This document shows, in pieces, positions 35,295-43,621 of a stretch of 64,000 nt of DNA. The notes below the pieces were generated by a model, which had not been told where the DNA came from, did not search any database, and saw only the letters and a list, made by a program, of their open reading frames with translations. The stretch is from positions 1 through 64,000 of the forward strand of contig NZ_JAXHLN010000002.1 in the NCBI RefSeq assembly GCF_034522235.1, in the 5' to 3' direction. The stretch is from Thiohalophilus sp. (GTDB lineage: Bacteria; Pseudomonadota; Gammaproteobacteria; UBA6429; Thiohalophilaceae). Position numbers and translations under genes: made by a program. Position 1 is the first letter of the stretch, and every line of letters begins with the position of its first letter.

Positions 35295-35942
35295 ATGTCA
35301 AGATTGTTAATGGTACTGGCTGTATCTTTGCTGTTGGTTGCTTGTGAGCAACAGTCAGCGCCAACAGGGCAGATTTATCCCTGGCAAATCGAGTCGTTGC
35401 CCAACGGCGGCAGCCGGGTATTCGGCATCGAGTTCAACCGCACTACACTGGCAGAGGCCCGCGATATCCTTGGCTCGCGTCATGATGAGGGTCTGTTCGA
35501 AAATCGTGATGGCAGTATGTCGCTGGAGATCTATTTTAACGAAGTCACGCTCGGTGGTATTAGCGGCAAGTATATTTTGACTCTTGATGCGGATGAGGCG
35601 CAATTACAGGCTCTTAAGGAGCGCGCAGGCAATAGCCGGACCGTGGACAGCGGCGCCCGGCGCTATCGACCCTCAGCGGCCGATCGCGAATTACTGTACG
35701 ACATGACGATCAGCGGACTCGGCTACATTCCCTATGTGAATCTGGATGAAGAGATGATTCGCCGGCGGTTCGGGACACCCGCCGAGATTATCCGCATCAG
35801 TGATGACAAACAGCATTTTTTGTATCCGGACAAAGGGCTGGACTTGCTGTTAGATGAAGACGGCAAGGAGCTTTTGCAATATGTGGCGCCGCGGGATTTT
35901 CAGCGTCTTCAGTCCCCCCTGCTCAGGCAGTTCGATTCCTGA
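35295..35942 (+). CDS. Lipoprotein, unknown
   Basis: A 215-residue protein with a lipoprotein signal ([17 protein letters not shown], lipobox LVAC with Cys17), so it should be anchored to a membrane on the periplasmic side. The mature part has [24 protein letters not shown], a repeat-like module, then [25 protein letters not shown], a similar module; the two look like related domains. No family named. Its end overlaps the end of the convergent kinase gene by 34 bp. Confidence 0.8.
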   Translation: MSRLLMVLAVSLLLVACEQQSAPTGQIYPWQIESLPNGGSRVFGIEFNRTTLAEARDILGSRHDEGLFENRDGSMSLEIYFNEVTLGGISGKYILTLDADEAQLQALKERAGNSRTVDSGARRYRPSAADRELLYDMTISGLGYIPYVNLDEEMIRRRFGTPAEIIRISDDKQHFLYPDKGLDLLLDEDGKELLQYVAPRDFQRLQSPLLRQFDS

Positions 35943-37627
35943 AAAGAATTGATCACCGCCTGCAGCGTATCGTGGCTGACTGGCTTGGCCAGGAAGTGAT
36001 CCATTCCGGCAGCCAGGCAGTTGCTGCGATCCTCCGTCGTGGCATTGGCGGTCAGGGCGATAATCGGCACGTGTCGCCCGGCAGGTTCCTGCTTGCGCCA
36101 GGCACGACTTACCTCGATGCCGTTGAGCGCCGGCATGCGCATATCCATCAATACCAGGTCATAGTGGTTTTGTATCAGCATTTGCAGTGCCTGATCGCCA
36201 TCGGTGACATGGGTGACATCATGCCCGTCCATGCGCAGGAAGGTTGTGATGACTTTGGCGTTAATTTCACTGTCCTCGGCGAGCAGGACATGCAGAGCGG
36301 TTTTTTCCGTAGCGATGTTCTGCGTGGTCTGTTCACCGGTCGGGGCGCTCTCCTGGTTATCAGCTGCGGGCAGCGGCAGGCCAAACCAGAAACAGGTACC
36401 CTTTCCGGGGGCGCTGTCGACGCCCATTCTCCCGCTCATGGCATGGACCAGATTAAAGGAGATAGTAGTACCCAGACCGGTGCCGGACTTTTGCGCCGGA
36501 TGATCGTCGTGGCATTGATAGAAGGGATTGAAAATATATGCCAGTTTGTTCTTTTCGATCCCGATACCGGTATCGCGGACCTCGAAATGGACCAGATAAA
36601 TATCGTCCTGTCTGTTGCGCTGTGAAACGTTAATGGTGACGTTGCCCTTTTCCGTATACTTTATGGCGTTGCTTATCAGGTTGAGCAGGATCTGGCGCAG
36701 GCGATTGGGATCGCCGACAAAATAGCGCGGCAACGATTTGTCGATATGGCAGTTTATTTCGATTCCTTTCTCGGCGGCGGGAGGAGCAAAGATATTGGTG
36801 ACCCCCCGGCACACGGCTTGCAGATCAAAACGGGTTTGCTGGAAGACATATTTCCCAGCCTCGATCTTTGACAGATCGAGCACATCATTGATGATTGAGT
36901 GCAGGGTGGTGGAGGCCTCCTTTAAATTGGTAACATACTCCCGCTGTTTGTTGTCGAGATCGGTTTTATCCAGCAGTTCGGTCATACCGATGATGCCGCT
37001 CATGGGCGTGCGGATTTCATGACTCATGGTGGCGAGAAATTCGCTCTTGGCCCGGTTGGCCTTGTCCGCTTCAGAGCGGGCGGATTTGATGCGATTAATC
37101 ATGACATTGAGGTAGAAAGGGAGAGCCAGGAGGAAAACGACATAGGCAATCGCGTCGATATAATGGGAGTACCAGGTGTCGGTATAGATCAGGATTAGCA
37201 AAAAAGCGACGACACTCGCCGCGGTCGCCGCGAACAGCTCCCAGCGCCCGTAACGTACCCCATAACCGATATAAATCCAGGGGTAGAACAGGAAATAAGG
37301 GCTGAACGGGCCGGCATCGGTGATGATCATGGCGGTGCTGATAGCGGAAATATCCAGCGGAATGGTCACGTAGGGCCGGATTTTCGAATCGGGGTAAATA
37401 AATACACTGATCAGAACCGCGATGGTATAGATCAGAAAAATCGCGGCAAAAAGAAAATATTCTTCATGGTTGTCCGGATAGTAGCCGGTATGAATGCCGG
37501 CGCCGATATGACTGAAGGCGAACATCCAGATGATCAGCCGGGCGACGGCCTGACTGAAGTCCGGATTGGACCACATCCGGGTGGTTTTCAGATAATCGAG
37601 AAAATTCCGGGTTTGTTCTTGTATCAT
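35909..37627 (-). CDS. RpfC-like hybrid sensor histidine kinase
   Basis: A 572-residue inner-membrane kinase. The first 180 residues hold about five membrane segments resembling RpfC, then a HisKA domain with His203 in [11 protein letters not shown], an ATPase domain ([26 protein letters not shown]) and a receiver domain with Asp495 in [13 protein letters not shown]. The Hpt domain of true RpfC is absent, so phosphate must go to a separate Hpt protein. No rpfF or rpfG gene is next to it. The signal is unknown. Confidence 0.9.
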   Translation of the reverse strand: MIQEQTRNFLDYLKTTRMWSNPDFSQAVARLIIWMFAFSHIGAGIHTGYYPDNHEEYFLFAAIFLIYTIAVLISVFIYPDSKIRPYVTIPLDISAISTAMIITDAGPFSPYFLFYPWIYIGYGVRYGRWELFAATAASVVAFLLILIYTDTWYSHYIDAIAYVVFLLALPFYLNVMINRIKSARSEADKANRAKSEFLATMSHEIRTPMSGIIGMTELLDKTDLDNKQREYVTNLKEASTTLHSIINDVLDLSKIEAGKYVFQQTRFDLQAVCRGVTNIFAPPAAEKGIEINCHIDKSLPRYFVGDPNRLRQILLNLISNAIKYTEKGNVTINVSQRNRQDDIYLVHFEVRDTGIGIEKNKLAYIFNPFYQCHDDHPAQKSGTGLGTTISFNLVHAMSGRMGVDSAPGKGTCFWFGLPLPAADNQESAPTGEQTTQNIATEKTALHVLLAEDSEINAKVITTFLRMDGHDVTHVTDGDQALQMLIQNHYDLVLMDMRMPALNGIEVSRAWRKQEPAGRHVPIIALTANATTEDRSNCLAAGMDHFLAKPVSHDTLQAVINSFQESNCLSRGD

Positions 37628-37733
37628 AGGTCATTCCCTGGGGGCTTCCCCACGACAACTATGCAAAATATAATCGCGCCAGTATGACTGGCATCCTGTT
37701 ACAGTTTCAACACAAAATTAATGGTATTTCGAG

Positions 37734-38138
37734 ATGTCCGTCAAGCAAACCATCCCGGTCAAACTGACCCCCGAGAACAAATGCAGCTTTTGCCCCGGTA
37801 CCAAGTGTTGTAATTACATCACCCAGGAGATCGATACCCCGCGCTCCAAGGATGATTTTGATCATCTTCTCTGGCAGCTGGCCCATGCGAATATTCAGGC
37901 CTACAAGGACGAGGACGGCTGGTTTCTGGTGGTGATGACCCGCTGCAACCATCTGCAAAACGATGGCAACTGTGGTATCTACGAAACCCGGCCGCAGGTC
38001 TGCCGGGACTACAGTAACGATTACTGCGAATTCGACGCCCCGGCCGAAGAGGGGTTTGAATACTATTTTCAGAGCTACAAGGAGCTCGACGATTACTGCC
38101 GCAAGCGCTTCAAGAACTGGGACAAACGGTTTAAATAA
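37734..38138 (+). CDS. YkgJ-family cysteine cluster protein
   Basis: A 134-residue cytoplasmic protein with the CxxC-x4-CC start (Cys17, 20, 25, 26) and later Cys71, 80, 90 and 98, the order CNHL..GNCGIYETRPQVCRDY seen in YkgJ proteins, which probably bind zinc or an iron-sulfur cluster. Activity is not known for the family. Divergent from the kinase gene across 106 bp. Confidence 0.88.
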   Translation: MSVKQTIPVKLTPENKCSFCPGTKCCNYITQEIDTPRSKDDFDHLLWQLAHANIQAYKDEDGWFLVVMTRCNHLQNDGNCGIYETRPQVCRDYSNDYCEFDAPAEEGFEYYFQSYKELDDYCRKRFKNWDKRFK

Positions 38139-38139
38139 T

Positions 38140-38183
38140 AGTTCTCAGTTCTCAGTTCTCAGTTCTCAGTTCTGAGTGCTGAG
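38140..38183. repeat. Heptamer array
   Basis: AGTTCTC is repeated four times, then AGTTCTG and AGTGCTG (38140-38181), starting 2 bp after the YkgJ gene. Confidence 0.9.
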
Positions 38184-38185
38184 CC

Positions 38186-38305
38186 GGTAGGCCGGACTGA
38201 GCAACGCGGTGTCCGGCACCCCGACGATTGCCCGATACCGCTGCGCTATATCGGGCCTACAAGTCGGTAGGTCGGACTGAGCAACGCGGTGTCCGGCAAT
38301 CCGAC
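38186..38305. repeat. Two REP-like units 80 bp apart
   Basis: GGTAGGCCGGACTGAGCAAC.. at 38186 and GGTAGGTCGGACTGAGCAAC.. at 38266, each a hairpin with GTCCGGCA. The pattern resembles REP/BIME elements of enteric bacteria. CGGGCCTACAAGTC joins them. Confidence 0.75.
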
Positions 38306-38320
38306 TCTTCTCCGGGTTTC

Positions 38321-38555
38321 TGGAAGTAACGCAAAGGACGTTTATGCCCGTTGTGTGGGTGCAAAGACGCCAAGAACGTTTATACCCGTTGTTTGGGTGC
38401 AGAGAAGTAATTTGATGAAATCAACTGCTGCCAAAGTCGTGGGATGTATCGCAGGAGTGCTTCCTGAGCAGATTTCTGGATAAATAATTTAACTTTGCGT
38501 TCTCTGCATCCAAACAACGGGCATAAACGCCTCCGCGTTCTCTGCGTTAATTTCC
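38321..38555. repeat. Array of 9-bp-period repeats with three conserved boxes
   Basis: Left part (38321-38410) has cgcaaagga, gcaaagacgcc and gcagagaag interrupted by two boxes on the minus strand (38339-38362, 38377-38400). Right part (38491-38555) is inverted (ctttgcgttctctgc, cctccgcgttctctgcg) with one box on the plus strand (38506-38529). The box core is CAACGGGCATAAACG. With the heptamers and REP units this fills the whole 445-bp gap from 38139 to 38583. Confidence 0.85.
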
Positions 38556-38583
38556 AGGGCAACAGAGAAAGGGCGCATCGCTG

Positions 38584-39237
38584 TTACCCGGGCATGATTT
38601 CACTGAAGCAGCGCACCGCGTCGAACTCTTCCACATCCTTGGGGGGAAGCTGGCTGTCCGGGTGTTTTACCGCCAGTAGATGACCAATCCCGTATTCACG
38701 GGCCGAGCGCAGTACCGGCAGGCTGTCGTCGATGAGCAGGGTGCGGGCGTTGTCGTATGGCAGCCGTGCGTGCAGCCGATGCCAGAAGTCCTGCTCCTCC
38801 TTGGGAATGCCGAACTCGTGAGAGCAAACAACGTGCTCGATATGATTGTGCAGGGCGGTGCGTTCGAACTTGAGTTCCATACTTTTTGGATGGGCATTGG
38901 TGACCAGAACACGGGTTTTGCCATGCAGTAGCAGCTGGTCGAGAAATTCCGTCACATAGGGATGGATGGCGATCAGGTGATCGATCTCCGTCTTGAGGGC
39001 GGCGATGTCCATTCCCAGGGTCTCACTCCAGTAATCGACACAGTACCAGTTGAGCGTACCCTCGATACGACGAAAAACCGGGTAGAGCGCCTGCTTGGCG
39101 GCGTCCAGTTCCATGGCGTGCTGCTGGGCATAGCGGCGCGGCACATGCTCGGTCCAGAAATAGGTGTCAAAATTCAGGTCCAGCAGGGTGCCGTCCATAT
39201 CCAGCAAAACAGTGTCAATATTATTCCAGTCAAGCAT
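38584..39237 (-). CDS. yrfG: GMP/IMP nucleotidase YrfG-like
   Basis: A 217-residue HAD-family phosphatase. Motif I is DMDGTLLDLNFD with nucleophile Asp, motif II VLVTNAHP, motif III/IV FGIPKEEQDFW and LLIDDSLPVL. The N-terminal cap FWTEHVPRRYAQ and the order of motifs fit YrfG, which cleaves purine monophosphates. Single gene, divergent from the secreted protein at 39334. Confidence 0.88.
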   Translation of the reverse strand: MLDWNNIDTVLLDMDGTLLDLNFDTYFWTEHVPRRYAQQHAMELDAAKQALYPVFRRIEGTLNWYCVDYWSETLGMDIAALKTEIDHLIAIHPYVTEFLDQLLLHGKTRVLVTNAHPKSMELKFERTALHNHIEHVVCSHEFGIPKEEQDFWHRLHARLPYDNARTLLIDDSLPVLRSAREYGIGHLLAVKHPDSQLPPKDVEEFDAVRCFSEIMPG

Positions 39238-39333
39238 CGGCTATCGGGGTCGGATTTGTGGCGGCTAACGTACCGGATTGTGCAATTTTGATCTAGGCTT
39301 ATCGCATAGGGCAGCATGTTGGAGGCGGTCTTT

Positions 39334-40029
39334 ATGAATAGCTACGGCAAAATTCTTCTGGCCGGTCTGCTGTTACTGGCCGGTGGCTCGGTAGCGAGTC
39401 AGGAGCTGTCCCAGGAGGAGCTGGAGCGCTGGTTTGAGAGCGATGATCCCCATCCGCCGGGTCAGTCGGCGGCGAATGTCAATGAAGGTAGTCTGGTTTT
39501 TCTTCCCCAGCCCCCCGGCAAGCCGGTGCACCATCACCACAACAAGCTGGTGATCAGCGAATTGAGCCTGGCGACCGGATGGGTCCGGTTGCAACAGTGC
39601 CATGACAACATGGATGAGTTCAGTCGGGTCCAGGTCCTGTTCAAAAAGGGACGCATTCGGGATCTGACGATTACCCGCGCCGAAAATATCAGTGAAAGCT
39701 GGGTGGAGGGAAATAGCGTCCAGTTGCGCGATGTGCAGGCCGGGGCGCAGCTGTGTGTCTCCGCCTGGACCCGGGCGCTGGAAAGTCGCGACGGGGGGCG
39801 GTTTACCATGCAAAACGGTCCGTTCATGCGCAAGTTTCTGGATGGCTATTACCCCATGCGGGTCAGCATGGATATCGACTATAGCGGTACCGGTCTGCAA
39901 CTGGTTTCGGTATCACCCCAACAACAGCGTGGGTTCGAGGTCGATGAACGCTCCGAGGGTATCAATGTCAATGCCTGGTTCGAAGGACGTCTGAATACCG
40001 AATTGATGTTCCGGGCGGCGGTTAACTGA
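39334..40029 (+). CDS. Exported protein, unknown
   Basis: A 231-residue protein with a signal peptide (NSYGKILLAGLLLLAGGSVAS). I chose the ATG at 39334 since GGAGG (39321-39325) lies 8 nt before it; the ATG at 39316 overlaps that site. The mature protein has a poly-His run (PVHHHHNKL), LQQCHDNMDEFSRVQVLFKKGRIRDL and AGAQLCVSAWTRAL, with two cysteines that may pair. No family recognised. Cellular place periplasm or outside. Confidence 0.75.
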   Translation: MNSYGKILLAGLLLLAGGSVASQELSQEELERWFESDDPHPPGQSAANVNEGSLVFLPQPPGKPVHHHHNKLVISELSLATGWVRLQQCHDNMDEFSRVQVLFKKGRIRDLTITRAENISESWVEGNSVQLRDVQAGAQLCVSAWTRALESRDGGRFTMQNGPFMRKFLDGYYPMRVSMDIDYSGTGLQLVSVSPQQQRGFEVDERSEGINVNAWFEGRLNTELMFRAAVN

Positions 40030-40188
40030 ATCGATCGCGGTGCACTTTGTGGCTGCCTAACAGGCCGGCAGGGTGGCGAGTTTGTCAAGTATCGGACGCT
40101 GTTGCGCGGCAATGGGTGCGTGGAGTTGTCCGGGGAATACTGGCACAATACGCGCCTGCATTCGGCCACCCAGGTGTATCGTGCACCC

Positions 40189-40992
40189 ATGAGTCACCAG
40201 CAACTGAAAACCCTCATCGATCCGGTGAAACGGATCGCCTATGAAGCCGGCCGGCGAATCATGGTGATCTACGATCTGGGTTTCTCGGTCGAGCAGAAGC
40301 ACGACAGCACGCCGCTGACCGAAGCTGATATGGCGGCCCATGAGGCGGTCGAAGCCGGCCTGAGAGCGTTGACCCCGCAGTTGCCGATTCTCTCCGAGGA
40401 GTCAAAGCCGATGAGCTTTGCCGAACGGGCCAGCTGGCCGACTTACTGGCTGGTGGACCCGCTGGACGGGACCCGCGAGTTCATCAAGCGCAACGGCGAG
40501 TTTACCGTGAATATTGCGCTGATCGACGACCACGAGCCGATCCTCGGCGTGGTGTATGCACCGGTGATCGGCAGTCTCTATTACGCCGCCCACGGACTGG
40601 GCGCCTACAAGCGCAGCGGCCTGGATGAGCCGCAACGCATCCGGGTAAGGGAACATTGCCCTGACAAGATGATCATCGCCGGCAGCCGTTCGCACCAGAC
40701 GCCCGAGTTCAAGAACTTCATCGCCCAGCTCGACAATTATGAAATTATCAGCATGGGCAGCGCGCTCAAATCCTGCCTGGTGGCCGAGGGGACGGCCGAT
40801 CTGTATGCCCGTCTCGGGCCGACTTCGGAATGGGACACCGCGGCGGCGCAGTGTATTGTGGAGGAGGCTGGCGGCTGCATGACCGATACCCGGATGCAGC
40901 CGCTGCGTTACAACACCAAAGAAGAGCTGCTAAACCCCCACTTCCTGGTCTTCGGCGATCAGTCGATCAACTGGGCCGAATACCTTCAGTGA
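40189..40992 (+). CDS. cysQ: 3'(2'),5'-bisphosphate nucleotidase CysQ
   Basis: It removes the 3'-phosphate from PAP, a by-product of sulfate assimilation, needing Mg2+ and inhibited by Li+. The 267-residue product has PLTEADMAAHE, LSEESK, WLVDPLDGTREFIKRNGEF and the final metal-binding GPTSEWDTAAAQ, all as in CysQ. The ATG at 40189 (MSHQQLK) fits the family; the frame opens at 40102 with unrelated residues. Confidence 0.94.
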   Translation: MSHQQLKTLIDPVKRIAYEAGRRIMVIYDLGFSVEQKHDSTPLTEADMAAHEAVEAGLRALTPQLPILSEESKPMSFAERASWPTYWLVDPLDGTREFIKRNGEFTVNIALIDDHEPILGVVYAPVIGSLYYAAHGLGAYKRSGLDEPQRIRVREHCPDKMIIAGSRSHQTPEFKNFIAQLDNYEIISMGSALKSCLVAEGTADLYARLGPTSEWDTAAAQCIVEEAGGCMTDTRMQPLRYNTKEELLNPHFLVFGDQSINWAEYLQ

Positions 40993-41189
40993 TAATCGCG
41001 GGTGTCGTACACTGCCATGATGGCTTTGAGTTCCGCTAACAAATACTCTTGTTCGGACGGACTTAAACTGGCCAGTTCGGGTACATCGTCACCGGCTTCC
41101 ATCTGTTCAATTACCTCGCGCACCGCCGTACATCCCTGATTGCACAGGTGATCGAGATACTGGCTGAGCTTGGGGTCATCGATGGTCAT
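40986..41189 (-). CDS. Small hypothetical protein
   Basis: A 67-residue acidic helical protein (DDPKLSQYLDHLCNQGCTAV, ELASLSPSEQEYLLAELKAIM) with two cysteines spaced CNQGC. It converges on cysQ with a 7-bp overlap of the ends. Ribosome site weak. Codon use looks normal, and the regular helix pattern suggests a real gene, but I recognise no family. Confidence 0.55.
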   Translation of the reverse strand: MTIDDPKLSQYLDHLCNQGCTAVREVIEQMEAGDDVPELASLSPSEQEYLLAELKAIMAVYDTRDYH

Positions 41190-41339
41190 GGGCCTGAACG
41201 GGCTCTGGTTTCATTCGTATGAAAATTGATTTCGGTGCGCTGCGTAGGCACGAGCGTTATAGATGCGTGGTACTGGTCCGGCCACAGGTATCAGAATTAC
41301 CGGCAAGACGTATCGGATGAAAGGGCCCGTGATGCAGTG

Positions 41340-41372
41340 TCTAGTCACTAGTACCTAGCTCCTAGTTACTGG
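41340..41372. repeat. Degenerate heptamer array beside tRNA-Phe
   Basis: 7-bp steps tctagtc, actagta, cctagct, cctagtt, actgg, ending 7 bp from the 3' end of the tRNA gene. Beyond it, 41190-41339 holds nothing recognised. Confidence 0.8.
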
Positions 41373-41378
41373 AAAAGA

Positions 41379-41454
41379 TGGTGGCCGGGGACAGAATCGA
41401 ACTGCCGACACGGGGATTTTCAATCCCCTGCTCTACCGACTGAGCTACCCGGCC
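41379..41454 (-). tRNA. tRNA-Phe (anticodon GAA)
   Basis: On the minus strand GGCCGGG pairs with CCCGGCC in the acceptor stem, the D arm is GCTCAGTCGGTAGAGC, the anticodon loop has GAA in ATTGAAAAT, and the T arm has GTTCGATTC. Discriminator A and an encoded CCA (41379-41381 complement) are present. Total 76 nt, single gene. Confidence 0.95.
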
Positions 41455-41465
41455 TATATATCAGT

Positions 41466-41580
41466 GACGAGTTACGAGGGACGAGTAACGAGTAAAAACC
41501 GGGTTGTGCCACAGTTCGGGTTCGGGGAAGAACGCTATTGCCGTGCCTCGTCCCTCGTTACTCGGCCCTTGGCCCTTACG
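41466..41580. repeat. Inverted pair of heptamer arrays upstream of tRNA-Phe
   Basis: Left arm 41466-41493 (gacgagt, tacgagg, gacgagt, aacgagt). Right arm 41546-41580 (cctcgtc, cctcgtt, actcggc, ccttggc, ccttacg), roughly complementary. The two could fold together. Confidence 0.85.
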
Positions 41581-41638
41581 TACGTACGGGCAAGAGTCGC
41601 GTATTTAACGTGAAAAGCGACCCCGGCGTCAAGTCGAA

Positions 41639-41911
41639 TCAGGCGGAGGGCGGGACGTAGCCTTCGGGGGTGTCGGCGCCTTCACCGAAGAGGAACTGTT
41701 CCATTTGCGCTTCCAGCATTTTACGGTGCTCGGGATCCATGGGGCTGAGGCGGTATTCGTTGATCAGCATGGTCTGATGCTGGATCCACATCTGCCAGGC
41801 TTCCTTGGAGACATTCTCGAAAATACGCTTGCCCAGTTCGCCCGGATAGGGGGGCATGTCGAGCCCTTCGGCTTCTTTGTCGAGTTTTGCGCAGTGCACC
41901 ATACGGGCCAT
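41639..41911 (-). CDS. yggX: Fe(II) trafficking protein YggX
   Basis: A 90-residue protein matching YggX in length and sequence: [49 protein letters not shown], with Cys near residue 7. It protects iron-sulfur enzymes from oxidation and may carry Fe(II). It follows mutY with a 23-bp gap, the usual mutY-yggX order, where MutY's cluster is one of the proteins it may serve. Confidence 0.95.
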   Translation of the reverse strand: MARMVHCAKLDKEAEGLDMPPYPGELGKRIFENVSKEAWQMWIQHQTMLINEYRLSPMDPEHRKMLEAQMEQFLFGEGADTPEGYVPPSA

Positions 41912-41934
41912 GAAAGTCTCCTTCGCTTGGACAA

Positions 41935-43017
41935 TTAGTCGGATTCGGTTGCCAGCTGTTGCAACAGGGCCTTGACCGGGGCGGGCAGCCCCCGCGCGTC
42001 AGGCCGGCGTGTGTTATACCAGACTCTTTTACTCGGTTCCATCATCCGCGTGGGGTCCCCCCGAATCGTGCCGCACAGCGGCTGGATGTCGAGATGAAAG
42101 TGGCTGAAGGTGTGACGCAACGGGGCCTGCGGGGTCAGCTCATCCGCCTCCAGGCCGAGCTGGCTGGCGCACCACTGCTGTGGCGGGGTGTCCGGCGGGC
42201 ACTCGGGAAAGCTCCACAGCCCGCCCCAGATGCCCGCTGGCGGGCGCTGTTCCAGCAACACTTCGCCGGCGGGGTTTTGCAGGATCAGCATGGTGGTCTG
42301 GCGCACCGGCAGGGCCTTGCGCGGCTTGCGGCCGGGATAATCGTGGGGATTGCCCTGCCGGCGGGCCTGGCAATCCTCGGCCAGCGGGCAGGCGGGGCAG
42401 TCGGGCTGACGGCGCCGGCAGACGGTGGCGCCCAGGTCCATGATCGCCTGGGTATAGTCTCGGACCCGCTGTGTCGGGGTGGCGGCCTCGGCCAGCTCCC
42501 AGAGGCGGCGCTCCACCGCCTTATCGCCCGGCCAGCCGTCGACGGCGTGGTAGCGCGCCAGAACCCGTTTGGCATTGCCGTCGAGGATGGCAAAGCGTTG
42601 ATCCCGGGCCTGGGCCAGAATCGCCCCGGCGGTGGAACGGCCGATGCCGGGCAGGGCCAGCACCTGCTCGAAGTCGTCAGGAAAATCGCTGCCATGCTGA
42701 TCCCGGATCTGTTGTGCGGCCTTGTGCAGGTTACGCGCCCGGGCGTAGTAACCCAGCCCGGTCCACAGATGCAGCACCGCGTCCAGTTCGGCATCGGCCA
42801 GTGCGCGGATGTCGGGGAAGCGGGCCATGAAGCGCTCGAAATAGGGGATCACCGTGGCCACCTGGGTCTGCTGCAGCATGATCTCCGAAATCCAGACCCG
42901 GTACGCAGAGCGCTCCTGCTGCCAGGGGAGATCGTGGCGACCGGACTGATCGAACCAGTTAAGCAGACGCTGGTCGAAGCGGGCGGGTTGCTGCGCGGTT
43001 TGGCTTTCAGGGGGCAT
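41935..43017 (-). CDS. mutY: A/G-specific adenine glycosylase MutY
   Basis: It removes adenine mispaired with 8-oxoguanine. The 360-residue product has [19 protein letters not shown], the helix-hairpin-helix [13 protein letters not shown], the catalytic Asp region, the [4Fe-4S] ligand pattern C-x6-C-x2-C-x5-C ([17 protein letters not shown]) and a C-terminal NUDIX-like domain ([18 protein letters not shown]). Overlaps the SRPBCC gene upstream by 11 bp and is followed by yggX. Confidence 0.96.
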   Translation of the reverse strand: MPPESQTAQQPARFDQRLLNWFDQSGRHDLPWQQERSAYRVWISEIMLQQTQVATVIPYFERFMARFPDIRALADAELDAVLHLWTGLGYYARARNLHKAAQQIRDQHGSDFPDDFEQVLALPGIGRSTAGAILAQARDQRFAILDGNAKRVLARYHAVDGWPGDKAVERRLWELAEAATPTQRVRDYTQAIMDLGATVCRRRQPDCPACPLAEDCQARRQGNPHDYPGRKPRKALPVRQTTMLILQNPAGEVLLEQRPPAGIWGGLWSFPECPPDTPPQQWCASQLGLEADELTPQAPLRHTFSHFHLDIQPLCGTIRGDPTRMMEPSKRVWYNTRRPDARGLPAPVKALLQQLATESD

Positions 43018-43621
43018 CGGGGGCGGATTGTTCCAGGTTGTTGATCAAAGTAGTGCTCTCGCTGAGCAGTTTGTGTTTGAAGATGGCCGTGCCGATCAGC
43101 GGCGGCACCCAGAAGCGCGGCTGCAAATCGGCGCTGAGGGTGACATGGGTGCCACGCTCGGCCGGCGCAATATGCCACAGGGTGCGCCCCGAGTGAAAAT
43201 CGCTCTGTTGGGGATCGTCGATCAGGCGGATATAGCCCTGGCCCAGGGTAGTGGCGATCTGTACCTGGGTGACCCGGCGGCAGAACACCAGCACACAGCC
43301 TTCGCTGATCACCTCCACGCGCTGCCGGTGGTCCCGGGTGTCGATCACCCGGCTGCTGACGATCACATCGCTCAAGCGGTGCAACTGATCATAGTCGGTA
43401 AGTTGTCGGTAAACCTCGTCGGTCGGGACGTCAATTTGCATTTGCAGGTGAATCAGAAAATGATCGCCGTCGCGGCGCACCTGTGAGTGCAGCACTTCCC
43501 CGGCGTGCAGGGCGGCGGGACACAGGCAGGCCGCCAGCAGCGTCACGAACCAGCGGCAGGCAGGCTTACTTGAACAGTTTCTTGAGTGCGTCGCCAGCCT
43601 TCTCCTCCAGCTTCTTTTCAA
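43007..43621 (-). CDS. Exported SRPBCC (START-like) protein
   Basis: A protein of up to 204 residues with a signal peptide (RWFVTLLAACLCPAALHAG) and an SRPBCC ligand-binding domain (VPTDEVYRQLTDYDQLHRLSDVI, VEVISEGCVLVFCRRV). Such periplasmic domains bind hydrophobic ligands. The start is uncertain: a TTG at 43621 gives a long basic N-terminus and overlaps asmA; a GTG at 43546 gives a short signal. It lies between asmA and mutY, all leftward and overlapping, so the four genes (asmA to yggX) may be one operon. Confidence 0.75.
   Translation of the reverse strand: MKRSWRRRLATHSRNCSSKPACRWFVTLLAACLCPAALHAGEVLHSQVRRDGDHFLIHLQMQIDVPTDEVYRQLTDYDQLHRLSDVIVSSRVIDTRDHRQRVEVISEGCVLVFCRRVTQVQIATTLGQGYIRLIDDPQQSDFHSGRTLWHIAPAERGTHVTLSADLQPRFWVPPLIGTAIFKHKLLSESTTLINNLEQSAPDAP

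Noticed and set aside
38140-38555. CRISPR array
   Set aside because: The repeats are 7-bp steps, REP-like units and boxes with no uniform repeat-spacer pattern, and no cas gene is nearby.
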